A stretch of 64,000 nucleotides of DNA from Atherix ibis (lineage: Eukaryota; Arthropoda; Insecta; Diptera; Athericidae), in NCBI GenBank assembly GCA_958298945.1, contig OY282609.1, positions 45,103,393 to 45,167,392 on the forward strand, given 5' to 3'. Under the pieces are notes generated by a model, which had not been told where the DNA came from, did no database searches, and saw nothing but the letters and a program-made list of their open reading frames with translations. A program made the position numbers and the translations under genes. Of this stretch, positions 14,071-28,749 are shown in pieces (positions within the stretch are counted from its first letter, which is position 1; each line of letters starts with the position of its first letter).

Positions 14071-15600
14071 TGTGAAGTAGTATGTTTAAGAGGAATATGA
14101 AGTAGTATGTTTAAGAGGAATATGAAGTAGTATGTTTAAGAGGAATAAGAAGTAGTATGTTTAAGAGGAATATGAAGTAGTATATTTAAGAGATATATGA
14201 AGTAGCATATTTAAGAGGAATATGAAGCAGTATGTTTAAGAGGAATATGAAGTAGTATGTTTAAGAGGAATATGCAGTAGTATGTTAAAAAGGAATATAA
14301 AGTAGTATGTTTAAGAGGAATATCAAGTAGTATGTTTAAGAGGAATATGAAGTAGTATGTTTAAGAGGAATATGAAGTAGTATGTTTAAGAGGAATATGA
14401 AGCAGTATGTTTAAGAGGAATATGAAGTTGTATGTTTAAGAGGAATATGAAGTAGTATGTTTAAGTGGAATATGAAGTAGTATGTTTAAGAGGAATATTA
14501 AGCAGTATGCTTAAGAGGAATATGAAGTAGTATGCATAAGAGATATATGAAGTAGTATATATAAGAGGAATATGAAGTAGTATGTTTAAGAGGAATATGA
14601 AGTAGTATGTTTAAGAGGAATATGCAGTAGTATGTTTAAAAGGAATATAAAGTAGTATGTTTAAGAGGAATATCAAGTAGTATGTTTAAGAGGAATATGA
14701 AGTAGTATGTTTAAGAGGAATATGAAGTAGTATGTTTAAGAGGAATATGAAGCAGTATGTTTAAGAGGAATATGAAGTTGTATGTTTAAGAGGAATATGA
14801 AGTAGTATGTTTAAGTGGAATATGAAGTAGTATGTTTAAGAGGAATGTTAAGCAGTATGCTTAAGAGGAATATGAAGTAGTATGCATAAGAGATATATGA
14901 AGTAGTATATATAAGAGGAATATGAAGTAGTATGTTTAAGAGGAATATGAAGTAGTATGTTTAAGAGGAATATGAAGTAGTATATTAAGTATATTTAAGA
15001 GGAATATGAAGTAGTATATTTAAGAGGAATATGAAGTAGAACGTTTAAGCGGAATATGAAGTAGTATGTTTAAGAGGAATATGAAGTAGTATGTTTAAGA
15101 GATATATGAAGTAGTATATTTAAGAGGAATATGAAGTAGTATATTTAAGAGGAATATGAAGTAGTATGTTTAAGAGGAATATGAAGTAGTATATTTAAGA
15201 GGTATATGAAGTAGAACGTTTAAGAGGAATATGAAGTAGTATGTTTACGAGGAATATGAAGTAGTATATTTGAGAGGAATGTGAAGTAGTATATTTAAGA
15301 GGAATATGAAGTAGTATATTTAAGAGGAATATGAAGTAGTAAGTTTAAGAGGAATATGAAGTAGTATGTTTAAGAGATATTTAAAGTAGTATGTTTAAGA
15401 GGAATATGAAGTAGTATGTTTAAGAGGAATATGAAGTAGTATGTTTAAGAGGAATATGAAGTAGTATGTTTAAGAGGAATGTGAAGTAGTATGTTTAAGA
15501 GGAATATGAAGTAGTATGTTTAAGAGGAATATGAAGTAGTATGTTTAAGAGGAATAAGAAGTAGTATGTTTAAGAGGAATATGAAGTAGTATATTTAAGA
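12749..15600 (+). repeat. Direct tandem duplication of a 1,409-bp block
   Basis: Bases 12,749-14,191 repeat at +1,409 as 14,158-15,600. Rare shared features are the tatgttaaaaagg unit (about 12,870 and 14,280), the 34-bp unit (13,575 and 14,984) and aataagaag (about 14,145 and 15,554). I saw no difference where I compared the lines. The offset equals 56 x 25 + 9, which fits one 34-bp unit per block. The duplication lies inside one copy of the larger 3.11-kb-offset pair, so it is the younger event. Confidence 0.9.
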
Positions 15601-17280
15601 GGAATATGAAGTAGTAAGTTTAAGAGGAATATGAAGTAGTATGTTTAAGAGATATTTAAAGTAGTATGTTTAAGAGGAATATGAAGTAGTATGTTTAAGA
15701 AGAATATGAAGTAGTATGTTTAAGAGGAATATGAAGTAGTATGTTTAAGAGGAATATGAAGTAGTATGTTTAAGAGGAATGTGAAGTAGTATGTTTAAGA
15801 GGAATATGAAGTAGTATGTTTAAGAGGAATATGAAGTAGTATGTTTAAGAGGAATATGAAGTAGTATGTTTAAGAGGAATATGAAGTAGTATGTTTAAGA
15901 GGAATATGAAGTAGAACGTTTAAGAGGAATATGAAGTAGTATGTTTAAGAGGAATATGAAGTAGTATGTTTAAGAGATATATGAAGTAGTATATTTAAGA
16001 GGAATATGAAGTAGTATGTTTAAGAGGAATATGAAGTAGTATGTTTAAGAGGAATATGAAGTAGTATGCTTAAGAGATATATGAAGTAGTATATTTAAGA
16101 GGAATATGAAGTAGTATGTTTAAGAGGAATATGAAGCAGTATGTTTAAGAGGAATATGAAGTAGTATATTTAAGAGGAATATGAAGTAGTATGTTTAAGA
16201 GGAATATGAAGCAGTATGTTTAAGAGGAATATGAAGTAGTATTTTTAAGAGGAATATGAAGTAGTATGTTTAAGAGAAATATGAAGTAGTATGTTTAAGA
16301 TGAATATGAAGTAGTATGTTTAAGAGGAATGTGAAGTAGTATGTTTAAGAGGAATATGAAGTAGTATTTTTAAGAGATAAATGAAGTAGTATGTTTAAGA
16401 GGAATATGAAGTAGTATGTTTAAGAGGAATGTGAAGTAGTATGTTTAAGAGGAATATGAAGTTGTATATTTAAAGGGAATATGAAGTAGTATGTTTAAGA
16501 GGAATATGAAGTAGTATGTTTAAGAGGAATATGAAGGAGTATATTTAAGTGGAATATGAAGCAGTATGTTTAAGAGGAATATGAAGTAGTATATTTAAAG
16601 GGAATATGAAGTAGTATATTTAAGTGGAATATGAAGTAGTATGTTTAAGAGGAATATGAAGTAGTATGTTTAAGAGTAATATGAAGTAGTATGTTTAAGA
16701 GGAATATGAAGTAGTATATTTAAGAGGAGTATGAAGTAGTATATTTAAAGGGAATATAAAGTAGTATATTTAAGAGGAATATGAAGTAGAATGTTTAAGA
16801 GGAATATGAAGTAGTATGTTTAAGAGGAATATGAAGTACTATGCTTAAGAAGAATATGAAGTAGTATATTTAAGAGGAATATGAAGTAGTATATTTAAGA
16901 GGAATATGAAGTAGTTTGTTTAAGAGGAATATGAAGTAGTATATTTAAAGGGAATATGAAGTAGTATGTTTAAGAGGAATGTGAAATAGTATGTTTTAGA
17001 GGAATATGAAGTAGTATATTTAAGTGGAATATGAAGTAGTATGTTTAAAGGAAATATGAAGTAGTATGTTTAAGAGGAATATGAAGTAGTATGTTTAAGC
17101 GGAATACGAAGTAGTATGTTTAAGAGGAATATGAAGTAGTATGCTTAAGAGAAATATGAAGTAGTATATTTAAGAGGAATATGAAGTAGTATGTTTAAGA
17201 GGAATATGAAGAAGTATGTTTAGGAGGAATATGAAGTAGTATATTTAAGAGGAATATAAAGTAGTATGTTTAAGAGGAAT

Positions 17281-19001
17281 ATTAAGTAGTATGTGTAAGT
17301 GGAATATGAAGTAGTATGCTTAAGAGGAATATGAAGTAGTGTATTTAAGAGGAATATGAAGTAGTATATTTAAGAGGAATATGAAGTAGTATATTTAAGA
17401 GGAACATGAAGTATTATATTTAAGAGGAATATGAAGTAGTATATTTAAGAGGAATATGAAGTAGTATATTTAAGAGGAATATGAAGTAGTAAGTTTAAGA
17501 GGAATATGAAGTAGTATGCTTAAGAGATATATGAAGTAGTATGTTTAAGAGGAATATTAAGTAGTATGTGTAAGTGGAATATGAAGTAGTATGTTTAAGA
17601 GGAATATGAAGTAGAACGTTTAAGAGGAATATGAAGTAGTATGTTTAAGAGGACTATGAAGTAGTATGTTTAAGAGATATATGAAGTAGTATATTTAAGA
17701 GGAATATGAAGTAGTATGTTTAAGAGGAATATGAAGTAGTATATTTAAGTGGAATATGAAGTAGTATGCTTAAGAGGAATATGAAGTAGTGTATTTAAGA
17801 GGAATATGAAGTAGTATATTTAAGAGGAATATGAAGTAGTATATTTAAGAGGAACATGAAGTATTATATTTAAGAGGAATATGAAGTAGTATATTTAAGA
17901 GGAATATGAAGTAGTATATTTAAGAGGAATATGAAGTAGTTTGTTTAAGAGGAATATGAAGTAGTATATTTAAAGGGAATATGAAGTAGTATGTTTAAGA
18001 GGAATGTGAAATAGTATGTTTTAGAGGAATATGAAGTAGTATATTTAAGTGGAATATGAAGTAGTATGTTTAAAGGAAATATGAAGTAGTATGTTTAAGA
18101 GGAATATGAAGTAGTATGTTTAAGAGGAATATTAAGTAGTATGTGTAAGTGGAATATGAAGTAGTATGCTTAAGAGGAATATGAAGTAGTATATTTAAGA
18201 GGAATATGAAGTAGTATATTTAAGAGGAATATGAAGTAGTATATTTAAGAGGAACATGAAGTATTATATTTAAGAGGAATATGAAGTAGTATATTTAAGA
18301 GGAATATGAAGTAGTATATTTAAGAGGAATATGAAGTAGTAAGTTTAAGAGGAATATGAAGTAGTATGTTTAAGAGATATTTAAAGTAGTATGTTTAAGA
18401 GGAATATGAAGTAGTATATTTAAGAGGAATATGAAGTAGTATGTTTAAGAGGAATATGAAGTAGTATGTTTAAGAGGAATGTGAAGTAGTATGTTTAAGA
18501 GAAATATGAAGTAGTATATTTAAGAGGAATATGAAGTAGTATGTTTAAGAGGAATATAAAGAAGTATGTTTAAGAGGAATATGAAGTAGTATATTTAAGA
18601 GGAATATGAAGTAGTATGTTTAAGAGGAATATTAAGTAGTATGTGTAAGTGGAATATGAAGTAGTATGCTTAAGAGGAATATGAAGTAGTATATTTAAGA
18701 GGAATATGAAGTAGTATATTTAAGAGGAATATGAAGTAGTATATTTAAGAGGAACATGAAGTATTATATTTAAGAGGAATATGAAGTAGTATATTTAAGA
18801 GGAATATGAAGTAGTATATTTAAGAGGAATATGAAGTAGTAAGTTTAAGAGGAATATGAAGTAGTATGTTTAAGAGATATTTAAAGTAGTATGTTTAAGA
18901 GGAATATGAAGTAGTATATTTAAGAGGAATATGAAGTAGTATGTTTAAGAGGAATATGAAGTAGTATGTTTAAGAGGAATGTGAAGTAGTATGTTTAAGA
19001 G
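17281..19001 (+). repeat. Amplified cassette with 400-500-bp spacing, including an exact 500-bp-offset duplication
   Basis: A cassette with gtagtatgtgtaagtgg units, then an aacatgaagtattat unit, recurs four times. The aacatgaag markers lie at about 17,401, 17,851, 18,251 and 18,751, so spacing is 450, 400 and 500 bp. Bases about 18,090-18,501 and 18,590-19,001 read identically. All spacings are whole multiples of 25, as expected for unequal exchange in register. Confidence 0.87.
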
Positions 19002-22000
19002 GAATATAAAGTAGTATGTTTAAGAGGAATATGAAGTAGTATGTTTAAGAGGAATATGAAGTAGTATGTTTAAGAGGAATATGAAGTAGTATATTTAAGA
19101 GGAATATGAAGTAGAACGTTTAAGAGGAATATGAAGTAGTATGTTTAAGAGGAATATGAAGTAGTATGTTTAAGAGATATATGAAGTAGTATATTTAAGA
19201 GGAATATGAAGTAGTATGTTTAAGAGGAATATGAAGTAGTATGTTTAAGAGGAATATGAAGTAGTATGCTTAAGAGATATATGAAGTAGTATATTTAAGA
19301 GGAATATGAAGTAGCATGTTTAAGAGGAATATGAAGTAGTGTGTTTAAGCGGAATATGAAGTAGTATATTTAAGAGATATATGAAGTAGTATATTTAAGA
19401 GGAATATGAAGCAGTATGTTTAAGAGGAATATGAAGTAGTATGTTTAAGACGAATATGCAGTAGTATGTTTAAAAGGAATATAAAGTAGTATGTTTAAGA
19501 GGAATATCAAGTAGTATGTTTAAGAGGAATATGAAGTAGTATGTTTAAGAGGAATATGAAGTAGTATGTTTAAGAGGAATATGAAGCAGTATGTTTAAGA
19601 GGAATATGAAGTTGTATGTTTAAGAGGAATATGAATTAGTATGTTTAAGTGGAATATGAAGTAGTATGTTTAAGAGGAATATTAAGCAGTATGCTTAAGA
19701 GGAATATGAAGTAGTATGCATAAGAGATATATGAAGTAGTATATATAAAACGAATATGAAGTAGTATGTTTAAGAGGAATATGAAGTAGTATGTTTAAGA
19801 GGAATATGAAGTAGTATATTAAGTATATTTAAGAGGAATATGAAGTAGTATATTTAAGAGGAATATGAAGTAGAACGTTTAAGCGGAATATGAAGTAGTA
19901 TGTTTAAGAGGAATATGAAGTAGTATGTTTAAGAGATATATGAAGTAGTATATTTAACAGGAATATGAAGTAGTATATTTAAGAGGAATATGAAGTAGTA
20001 TGTTTAAGAGGAATATGAAGTAGTATATTTAAGAGGTATATGAAGTAGAACGTTTAAGAGGAATATGAAGTAGTATGTTTACGAGGAATATAAAGTAGTA
20101 TATTTGAGAGGAATGTGAAGTAGTATATTTAAGAGGAATATGAAGTAGTATATTTAAGAGGAATATGAAGTAGTAAGTTTAAGAGGAATATGAAGTAGTA
20201 TGTTTAAGAGATATTTAAAGTAGTATGTTTAAGAAGAATATGAAGTAGTATGTTTAAGAGGAATATGAAGTAGTATGTTTAAGAGGAATATGAAGTAGTA
20301 TGTTTAAGAGGAATGTGAAGTAGTATGTTTAAGAGGAATATGAAGTAGTATGTTTAAGAGGAATATGAAGTAGTATGTTTAAGAGGAATATGAAGTAGTA
20401 TGTTTAAGAGGAATATGAAGTAGTATATTAAAGAGGAATATGAAGTAGTAAGTTTAAGAGGAATATGAAGTAGTATGTTTAAGAGATATTTAAAGTAGTA
20501 TGTTTAAGAGGAATATGAAGTAGTATGTTTAAGAGGAATATGAAGTAGTATGTTTAAGAGGAATATGAAGTACTATGCTTAAGAGGAATATGAAGTAGTA
20601 TATTTAAGAGGAATATGAAGTAGTATATATAAGAGGAATATGAAGTAGTTTGTTTAAGAGGAATATGAAGTAGTATATTTAAAGGGAATATGAAGTAGTA
20701 TGTTTAAGAGGAATGTGAAATAGTATGTTTAAGAGGAATATGAAGTAGTATATTTAAGTGGAATATGAAGTAGTATGTTTAAAGGAAATATGAAGTAGTA
20801 TGTTTAAGAGGAATATGAAGTAGTATGTTTAAGCGGAATACGAAGTAGTATGTTTAAGAGGAATATGAAGTAGTATGCTTAAGAGAAATATGAAGTAGTA
20901 TATTTAAGAGGAATATGAAGTAGTATGTTTAAGAGGAATATGAAGAAGTATGTTTAAGAGGAATATGAAGTAGTATATTTAAGAGGAATATGAAGTAGTA
21001 TGTTTAAGAGGAATATTAAGTAGTATGTGTAAGTGGAATATGAAGTAGTATGCTTAAGAGGAATATGAAGTAGTATATTTAAGAGGAATATGAAGTAGTA
21101 TATTTAAGAGGAATATGAAGTAGTATATTTAAGAGGAACATGAAGTATTATATTTAAGAGGAATATGAAGTAGTATATTTAAAAGGAATATGAAGTAGTA
21201 TATTTAAGAGGAATATTAAGTAGTAAGTTTAAGAGGAATATGAAGTAGTATGTTTAAGAGATATTTAAAGTAGTATGTTTAAGAGGAATATGAAGTAGTA
21301 TGTTTAAGAGGAATATGAAGTAGTATGTTTAAGAGGAATATGAAGTAGTATGTTTAAGAGGAATGTGAAGTAGTATGTTTAAGAGGAATATGACGTAGTA
21401 TGTTTAAGAGGAATATGAAGTAGTATGTTTAAGAGGAATATGAAGTAGTATGTTTAAGAGGAATATGAAGTAGTATATTTAAGAGGAATATGAAGCAGAA
21501 CGTTTAAGAGGAATATGCAGTAGTATGTTTAAGAGGAATATGAAGTAAGATGTTTAAGAGATATATGAAGTAGTATATTTAAGAGGAATATGAAGTAGTA
21601 TGTTTAAGAGGAATATAAAGTAGTATGTTTAAGAGGAATATGAAGTAGTATGCTTAAGAGATATATGAAGTAGTATATTTAAGAGGAATATGAAGTAGCA
21701 TGTTTAAGAGGAATATGAAGTAGTGTGTTTAAGCGGCATATGAAGTAGTATATTTAAGAGATATATGATGTAGTATATTTAAGAGGAATATGAAGCAGTA
21801 TGTTTAAGAGGAATATGAAGTAGTATGTTTAAGAGGAATATGCAGTAGTATGTTTAAAAGGAATATAAAGTAGTATGTTTAAAAGGAATATCAAGTAGTA
21901 TGTTTAAGAGGAATATGAAGTAGTATGTTTAAGAGGAATATGAAGTAGTATGTTTAAGAGGAATATGAAGCAGTATGTTTAAGAGGAATATGAAGTTGTA

Positions 22001-25000
22001 TGTTTAAGAGGAATATGAAGTAGTGTGTTTAAGTGGAATATGAAGTAGTATGTTTAAGAGGAATATTAAGCAGTATGCTTAAGAGGAATATGAAGTAGTA
22101 TGCATAAGAGATATATGAAGTAGTATATATAAGAGGAATATGAAGTAGTATGTTTAAGAGGAATATGAAGTAGTATGTTTAAGAGGAATATGAAGTAGTA
22201 TATTAAGTATATTTAAGAGGAATATGAAGTAGTATATTTAAGAGGAATATGAAGTAGAACATTTAAGCGGAATATGAAGTAGTATGTTTAAGAGGAATAT
22301 GAAGTAGTATGTTTAAGAGATATATGAAGTAGTATATTTAAGAGGAATATGAAGTAGTATATTTAAGAGGAATATGAAGTAGTATGTTTAAAAGGAATAT
22401 GAAGTAGTTTATTTAAGAGGTATATGAAGTAGAACGTTTAAGAGGAATATGAAGTAGTATGTTTACGAGGAATATGAAGTAGTATATTTGAGAGGAATGT
22501 GAAGTAGTATATTTAAGAGGAATATGAAGTAGTATATTTAAGAGGAATATAAGGTAGTAAGTTTAAGAGGAATATGAAGTAGTATGTTTAAGAGATATTT
22601 ATAATAGTATGTTTAAGAGGAATATGAAGTAGTATGTTTAAGAGGAATATGAAGTAGTATGTTTAAGAGGAATATGAAGTAGTATGTTTAAGAGGAATGT
22701 GAAGTAGTATGTTTAAGAGGAATATGAAGTAGTATGTTTAAGAGGAATATGAAGTAGTATGTTTAAGAGGAATATGAAGTAGTATGTTTAAGAGGAATAT
22801 GAAGTAGTATATTTAAGAGGAATATGAAGTAGTAAGTTTAAGAGGAATATGAACTAGTATGTTTAAGAGATATTTAAAGTAGTATGTTTAAGAGGAATAT
22901 GAAGTAGTATGTTTAAGAGGAATATGAAGTAGTATGTTTAAGAGGAATATGAAGTAGTATGTTTAAGAGGAATATGAAGTAGTATGTTTAAGAGGAATGT
23001 GAAGTAGTATGTTTAAGAGGAATATGAAGTAGTATGTTTAAGAGGAATATGAAGTAGTATGTTTAAGAGGAATATGAAGTAGTATGTTTAAGAGGAGTAT
23101 GAAGTAGTATGTTTAAGAGGAATATGAAGTAGAACGTTTAAGAGGAATATGAAGTAGTATATTTAAGAGGAATATGAAGTAGTATGTTTAAGAGGAATAT
23201 GAAGTAGTATGTTTGAGAGGAATATGAAGTAGTATGCTTAAGAGATATATGAAGTAGTATATTTAAGAGGAATATGAAGTAGCATGTTTAAGAGGAATAT
23301 GAAGTAGTGTGTTTAAGAGGAATATGAAGTAGTATATTTAAGAGATATATGAAGTAGTATATTTAAGAGGAATATGAAGCAGTATGTTTAAGAGGAATAT
23401 GAAGTAGTATGTTTAAGAGGAATATGCAGTAGTATGTTTAAAAGGAATATAAAGTAGTATGTTTAAGAGGAATATCAAGTAGTATGTTTAAGAGGAATAT
23501 GAAGTAGTATGTTTAAGAGGAATATGAAGTAGTATGTTTAAGAGGAATATGAAGCAGTATGTTTAAGAGCAATATGAAGTTGTATGTTTAAGAGGAATAT
23601 GAAGTAGTATGTTTAAGTGGAATATGAAGTAGTATGTTTAAGAGGAATATTAAGCAGTATGCTTAAGAGGAATATGAAGTAGTATGCATAAGAGATATAT
23701 GAAGTAGTATATATAAGAGGAATATGAAGTAGTATGTTTAAGAGGAATATGAAGTAGTATGTTTAAGAGGAATATGTAGTAGTATGTTTAAAAGGAATAT
23801 AAAATAGTATGTTTAAGAGGAATATCAAGTAGTATGTTTAAGAGGAATATGAAGTAGTATGTTTAAGAGGAATATGAAGTAGTATGTTTAAGAGGAATAT
23901 GAAGCAGTATGTTTAAGAGGAATATGAAGTTGTATGTTTAAGAGGAATATGAAGTAGTATGTTTAAGTGGAATATGAAGTAGTATGTTTAAAAGGAATAT
24001 TAAGCAGTATGCTTAAGAGGAATATGAAGTAGTATGCATAAGAGATATATGAAGTAGTATATATAAGAGGAATATGAAGTAGTATGTTTAAGAGGAATAT
24101 GAAGTAGTATGTTTAAGAGGAATATGAAGTAGTATATTTAAGAGGAATATGAAGTAGAATGTTTAAGCGGAATATGAAGTAGTATGTTTAAAAGGAATAT
24201 GAAGTAGTATGTTTAAGAGATATATGAAGTAGTATATTTAAGAGGAATATGAAGTAGTATATTTAAGAGGAATATGAAGTAGTATGTTTAAGAGGAATAT
24301 GAAGTAGTATATTTAAGAGGTATATGAAGTAGAACGTTTAAGAGGAATATGAAGTAGTATGTTTACGAGGAATATGAAGTAGTATATTTGAGAGGAATGT
24401 GAAGTAGTATATTTAAGAGGAATATGAAGTAGTCTATTTAAGAGGAATATGAAGTAGTAAGTTTAAGAGGAATATGAAGTAGTATGTTTAAGAGATATTT
24501 AAAGTAGTATGTTTAAGAGGAATATGAAGTAGTATGTTTAAGAGGAATATGAAGTAGTATGTTTAAGAGGAATATGAAGTAGTATGTTTAAGAGGAATGT
24601 GAAGTAGTATGTTTAGGAGGAATATGAAGTAGTATGTTTAGGAGGAATATGAAGTAGTATGTTTAAGAGGAATATGAAGTAGTATGTTTAAGAGGAATAT
24701 AAAGTAGTATATTTAAGAGGAATATGAAGTAGTAAGTTTAAGAGTAATATGAAGTAGTATGTTTAAGAAATATTTAAAGTAGTATGTTTAAGAGGAATAT
24801 GAAGTAGTATGTTTAAGAGGAATATGAAGTAGTATGTTTAAGAGGAATATGAAGTAGTATGTTTAAGAGGAATATGAAGTAGTATGTTTAAGAGGAATGT
24901 GAAGTAGTATGTTTAAGAGGAATATGAAGTAGTATGTTTAAGAGGAATATGAAGTAGTATGTTTAAGAGGAATATGAAGTAGAACGTTTAAGAGGAATAT

Positions 25001-26699
25001 GAAGTAGTATGTTTAAGAGGAATATGAAGTAGTATGTTTAAGAGATATATGAAGTAGTATATTTAAGAGGAATATGAAGTAGTATGTTTAAGAGGAATAT
25101 GAAGTAGTATGTTTAAGAGGAATATGAAGTAGTATGTTTAAGAGGAATATGAAGTAGAACGTTTAAGAGGAATATGAAGTAGTATGTTTAAGAGGAATAT
25201 GAAGTAGTATGTTGAAGAGATATATGAAGTAGTATATTTAAGAGGAATATGAAGTAGTATGTTTAAGAGGAATATGAAGTAGTATGTTTAAGAGGAATAT
25301 GAAGTAGTATGCTTAAGAGATATATGAAGTAGTATATTTAAGAGGAATATGAAGTAGCATGTTTAAGAGGAATATGAAGTAGTGTGTTTAAGAGGAATAT
25401 GAAGTAGTATATTTAAGAGATATATGAAGTAGTATATTTAAGAGGAATATGAAGCAGTATGTTTAAGAGGAATATGAAGTAGTATGTTTAAGAGGAATAT
25501 GCAGTAGTATGTTTAAAAGGAATATAAAGTAGTATGTTTAAGAGGAATATCAAGTAGTATGTTTACGAGGAATATGAAGTAGTATGTTTAAGAGGAATAT
25601 GAAGTAGTATATTTAAGAGGAATATGAAGCAGTATGTTTAAGAGGAATATGAAGTTGTATGTTTAAGAGGAATATGAAGTAGTATGTTTAAGTGGAATAT
25701 GAAGTAGTATGTTTAAGAGGAATATTAAGCAGTATGCTTAAGAGGAATATGAAGTAGTATGCATAAGAGATATATGAAGTAGTATATATAAGAGGAATAT
25801 GAAGTAGTATGTTTAAGAGAAATATGAAGTAGTATGTTTAAGAGGAATATGAAGTAGTATATTTAGTATATTTAAGAAGAATATGAAGTAGTATATTTAA
25901 GAGGAATATGAAGTAGAACGTTTAACCGGAATATGAAGTAGTATGCTTAAGAGGAATATGAAGTAGTATGTTTAAGAGATATATGAAGTAGTATATTTAA
26001 GAGGAATATGAAGTAGTATATTTAAGAGGAATATGAAGTAGTATGTGTAAGAGGAATATGAAGTAGTATATTTAAGAGGTATATGAAGTAGAACGTTTAA
26101 GAGGAATATGAAGTAGTATATTTAAGAGGAATATGAAGTAGTATGTTTAAAAGGAATATGAAGAAGTATGTTAAAGAGGAATATGAAGTAGTATGCTTAA
26201 GAGGAATATGAAGTAGTATGTTTAAGGGGAATATGAAGTAGTATGTTTAAGAGGAATATGAAGTAATATGTTTAAGAGGAATATGAAGTAGTATGTTTAA
26301 GAGGAATATGAAGTAGTATGTTTAAGAGGAATATGAAGTAGTATATTTAAGAGGAATATGAAGTAGTACGTTTAAGAGGAATATGAAGCAGTATGTTTAA
26401 GAGGAATATGAAGTAGTATGTTTAAGAGGAATATGGAGTAGTATGTTTAAGAGAAATATGAAGTAGTATGTTTAAGATGAATATGAAGTAGTATGTTTAA
26501 GAGGAATGTGAAGTAGTATGTTTAAGAGGAATATGAAGTAGTATTTTTAAGAGATATATGAAGTAGTATGTTTAAGAGGAATATGAAGTAGTATGTTTAA
26601 GAGGAATGTGAAGTAGTATGTTTAAGAGGAATATGAAGTAGTATATTTAAAGGGAATATGAAGTAGTATGTTTAAGAGGAATATGAAGTAGTATGTTTA

Positions 26700-27420
26700 A
26701 GAGGAATATGAAGGAGTATATTTAAGTGGAATATGAAGCAGTATGTTTAAGAGGAATATGAAGTAGTATATTTAAAGGGAATATGAAGTAGTATATTTAA
26801 GAGGAATATGAAGTAGTATGTTTAAGAGGAATATGAAGTAGTATGTTTAAGAGGAATATGAAGTACCATGTTTAAGAAGAATATGAAGTAGTATGTTTAA
26901 GAGGAATATGAAGTAGTATATATAAGTGGAATATGAAGTAGTATGTTTAAAGGGAATATGAAGTAGTATGTTTAAGAGGAATATGAAGTAGTATATTTAA
27001 AGGGAATATGAAGTAGTATATTTAAGAGGAATATGAAGTAGTATGTTTAAGAGGAATATGAAGGAGTATATTTAAGTGGAATATGAAGCAGTATGTTTAA
27101 GAGGAATATGAAGTAGTATATTTAAAGGGAATATGAAGTAGTATATTTAAGAGGAATATGAAGTAGTATGTTTAAGAGGAATATGAAGTAGTATGTTTAA
27201 GAGGAATATGAAGTACCATGTTTAAGAAGAATATGAAGTAGTATGTTTAAGAGGAATATGAAGTAGTATGTTTAAGAGGAATATGAAGGAGTATATTTAA
27301 GTGGAATATGAAGCAGTATGTTTAAGAGGAATATGAAGTAGTATATTTAAAGGGAATATGAAGTAGTATATTTAAGAGGAATATGAAGTAGTATGTTTAA
27401 GAGGAATATGAAGTAGTATA
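26700..27420 (+). repeat. Local 14-unit and 9-unit duplications in the 25-bp array
   Basis: The rare variant gaaggagtatatttaagtgg followed by gaagcagtatg occurs at 26,711, 27,061 and 27,286, so offsets are 350 bp (14 units) and 225 bp (9 units). Accompanying units with gaagtaccatg and tttaaaggg are also shared. A single related copy lies near 16,534, about 10.2 kb upstream, pointing to an older, longer-range duplication. Confidence 0.85.
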
Positions 27421-28749
27421 TTTAAGGGGAATATGAAGTAGTATATATAAGTGGAATATGAAGTAGTATGTTTAAGACGAATATGAAGTAGTATGTTTAA
27501 GAGAAATATGAAGTAGTATGTTTAAGAGGAATATGAAGTAGTATATTTAAGAGGAGTATGAAGTAGTATATTTAAAGGGAATATGAAGTAGTATATTTAA
27601 GAGGAATATGACGTAGTATGTTTAAGAGGAATATGAAGTAGTATGTTTAAGAGGAATATGAAGTAGTATGCTTAAGAGGAATATGATGTAGTATATTTAA
27701 GAGGAATATGAAGTAGTATATTTAAGAGGAATATGAAGTAGTTTGTTTAAGAGGAATATGAAGTAGTATATTTAAAGGGAATATGAAGTAGTATGTTTAA
27801 GAGGAATGTGAAGTAGTATGTTTTAGAGGAATATGAAGTAGTATATTTAAGTGGAATATGAAGTAGTATGTTTAAAGGGAATATGAAGTAGTATGTTTAA
27901 GAGGAATATGAAGTAGTATGTTTAAGCGGAATACGAAGTAGTATGTTTAAGAGGAATATGAAGTAGTATGCTTAAGAGAAATATGAAGTAGTATATTTTA
28001 GAGGAATATGAAGTAGTATGTTTAAGAGGAATATGAAGAAGTATGTTTAAGAGGAATATGAAGTAGTATGTTTAAGAGGAATATGAAGTAGTATGTATAA
28101 GAGGAATATTAAGTAGTATGTGTAAGTGGAATATGAAATAGTATGCTTAAGAGGAATATGAAGTAGTATATTTAAGAGGAATATGAAGTAGTATATTTAA
28201 GAGGAATATGAAGTAGTATATTTAAGAGGAACATGAAGTATTATATTTAAGAGGAATATGAAGTAGTATATTTAAGAGGAATATGAAGTAGTATATTTAA
28301 GAGGAATATGAAGTAGTAAGTTTAAGAGGAATATGAAGTAGTATGTTTAAGAGATATTTAAAGTAGTATGTTTAAGAGTAATATGAAGTAGTAGGTTTAA
28401 GAGGAATATGAAGTAGTATGTTTAAGAGGAATATGAAGTACTATGTTTAAGAGGAATGTGAAGTAGTATGTTTAAGAGGAATATGAAGTAGTAAGTTTAA
28501 GAGGAATATGAAGTAGTATATTTAAGAGGAATATGAAGTAGTATGTTTAAGAGGAATGTGAAGTAGTATGTTTAAGAGGAATATGAAGTAGTATATTTAA
28601 GAGGAATATGAAGTAGTATGCTTAAGAGGAATATGAAGTAGTATGTTTAAGAGGAATATGAAGTAGTATGTTTAAGAGGAATATGAAGTAGTATATTTAA
28701 GAGGAATATGAAGTAGTATATTTACGAGGAATATGAAGTAGTATATTTA

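Noticed and set aside
18136..18636. Possible kinship between the 500-bp duplication in the first array and the 500-bp satellite
   Set aside because: The equal length is coincidental: 500 is 20 x 25, and the two sequences share nothing beyond short AT-rich words.
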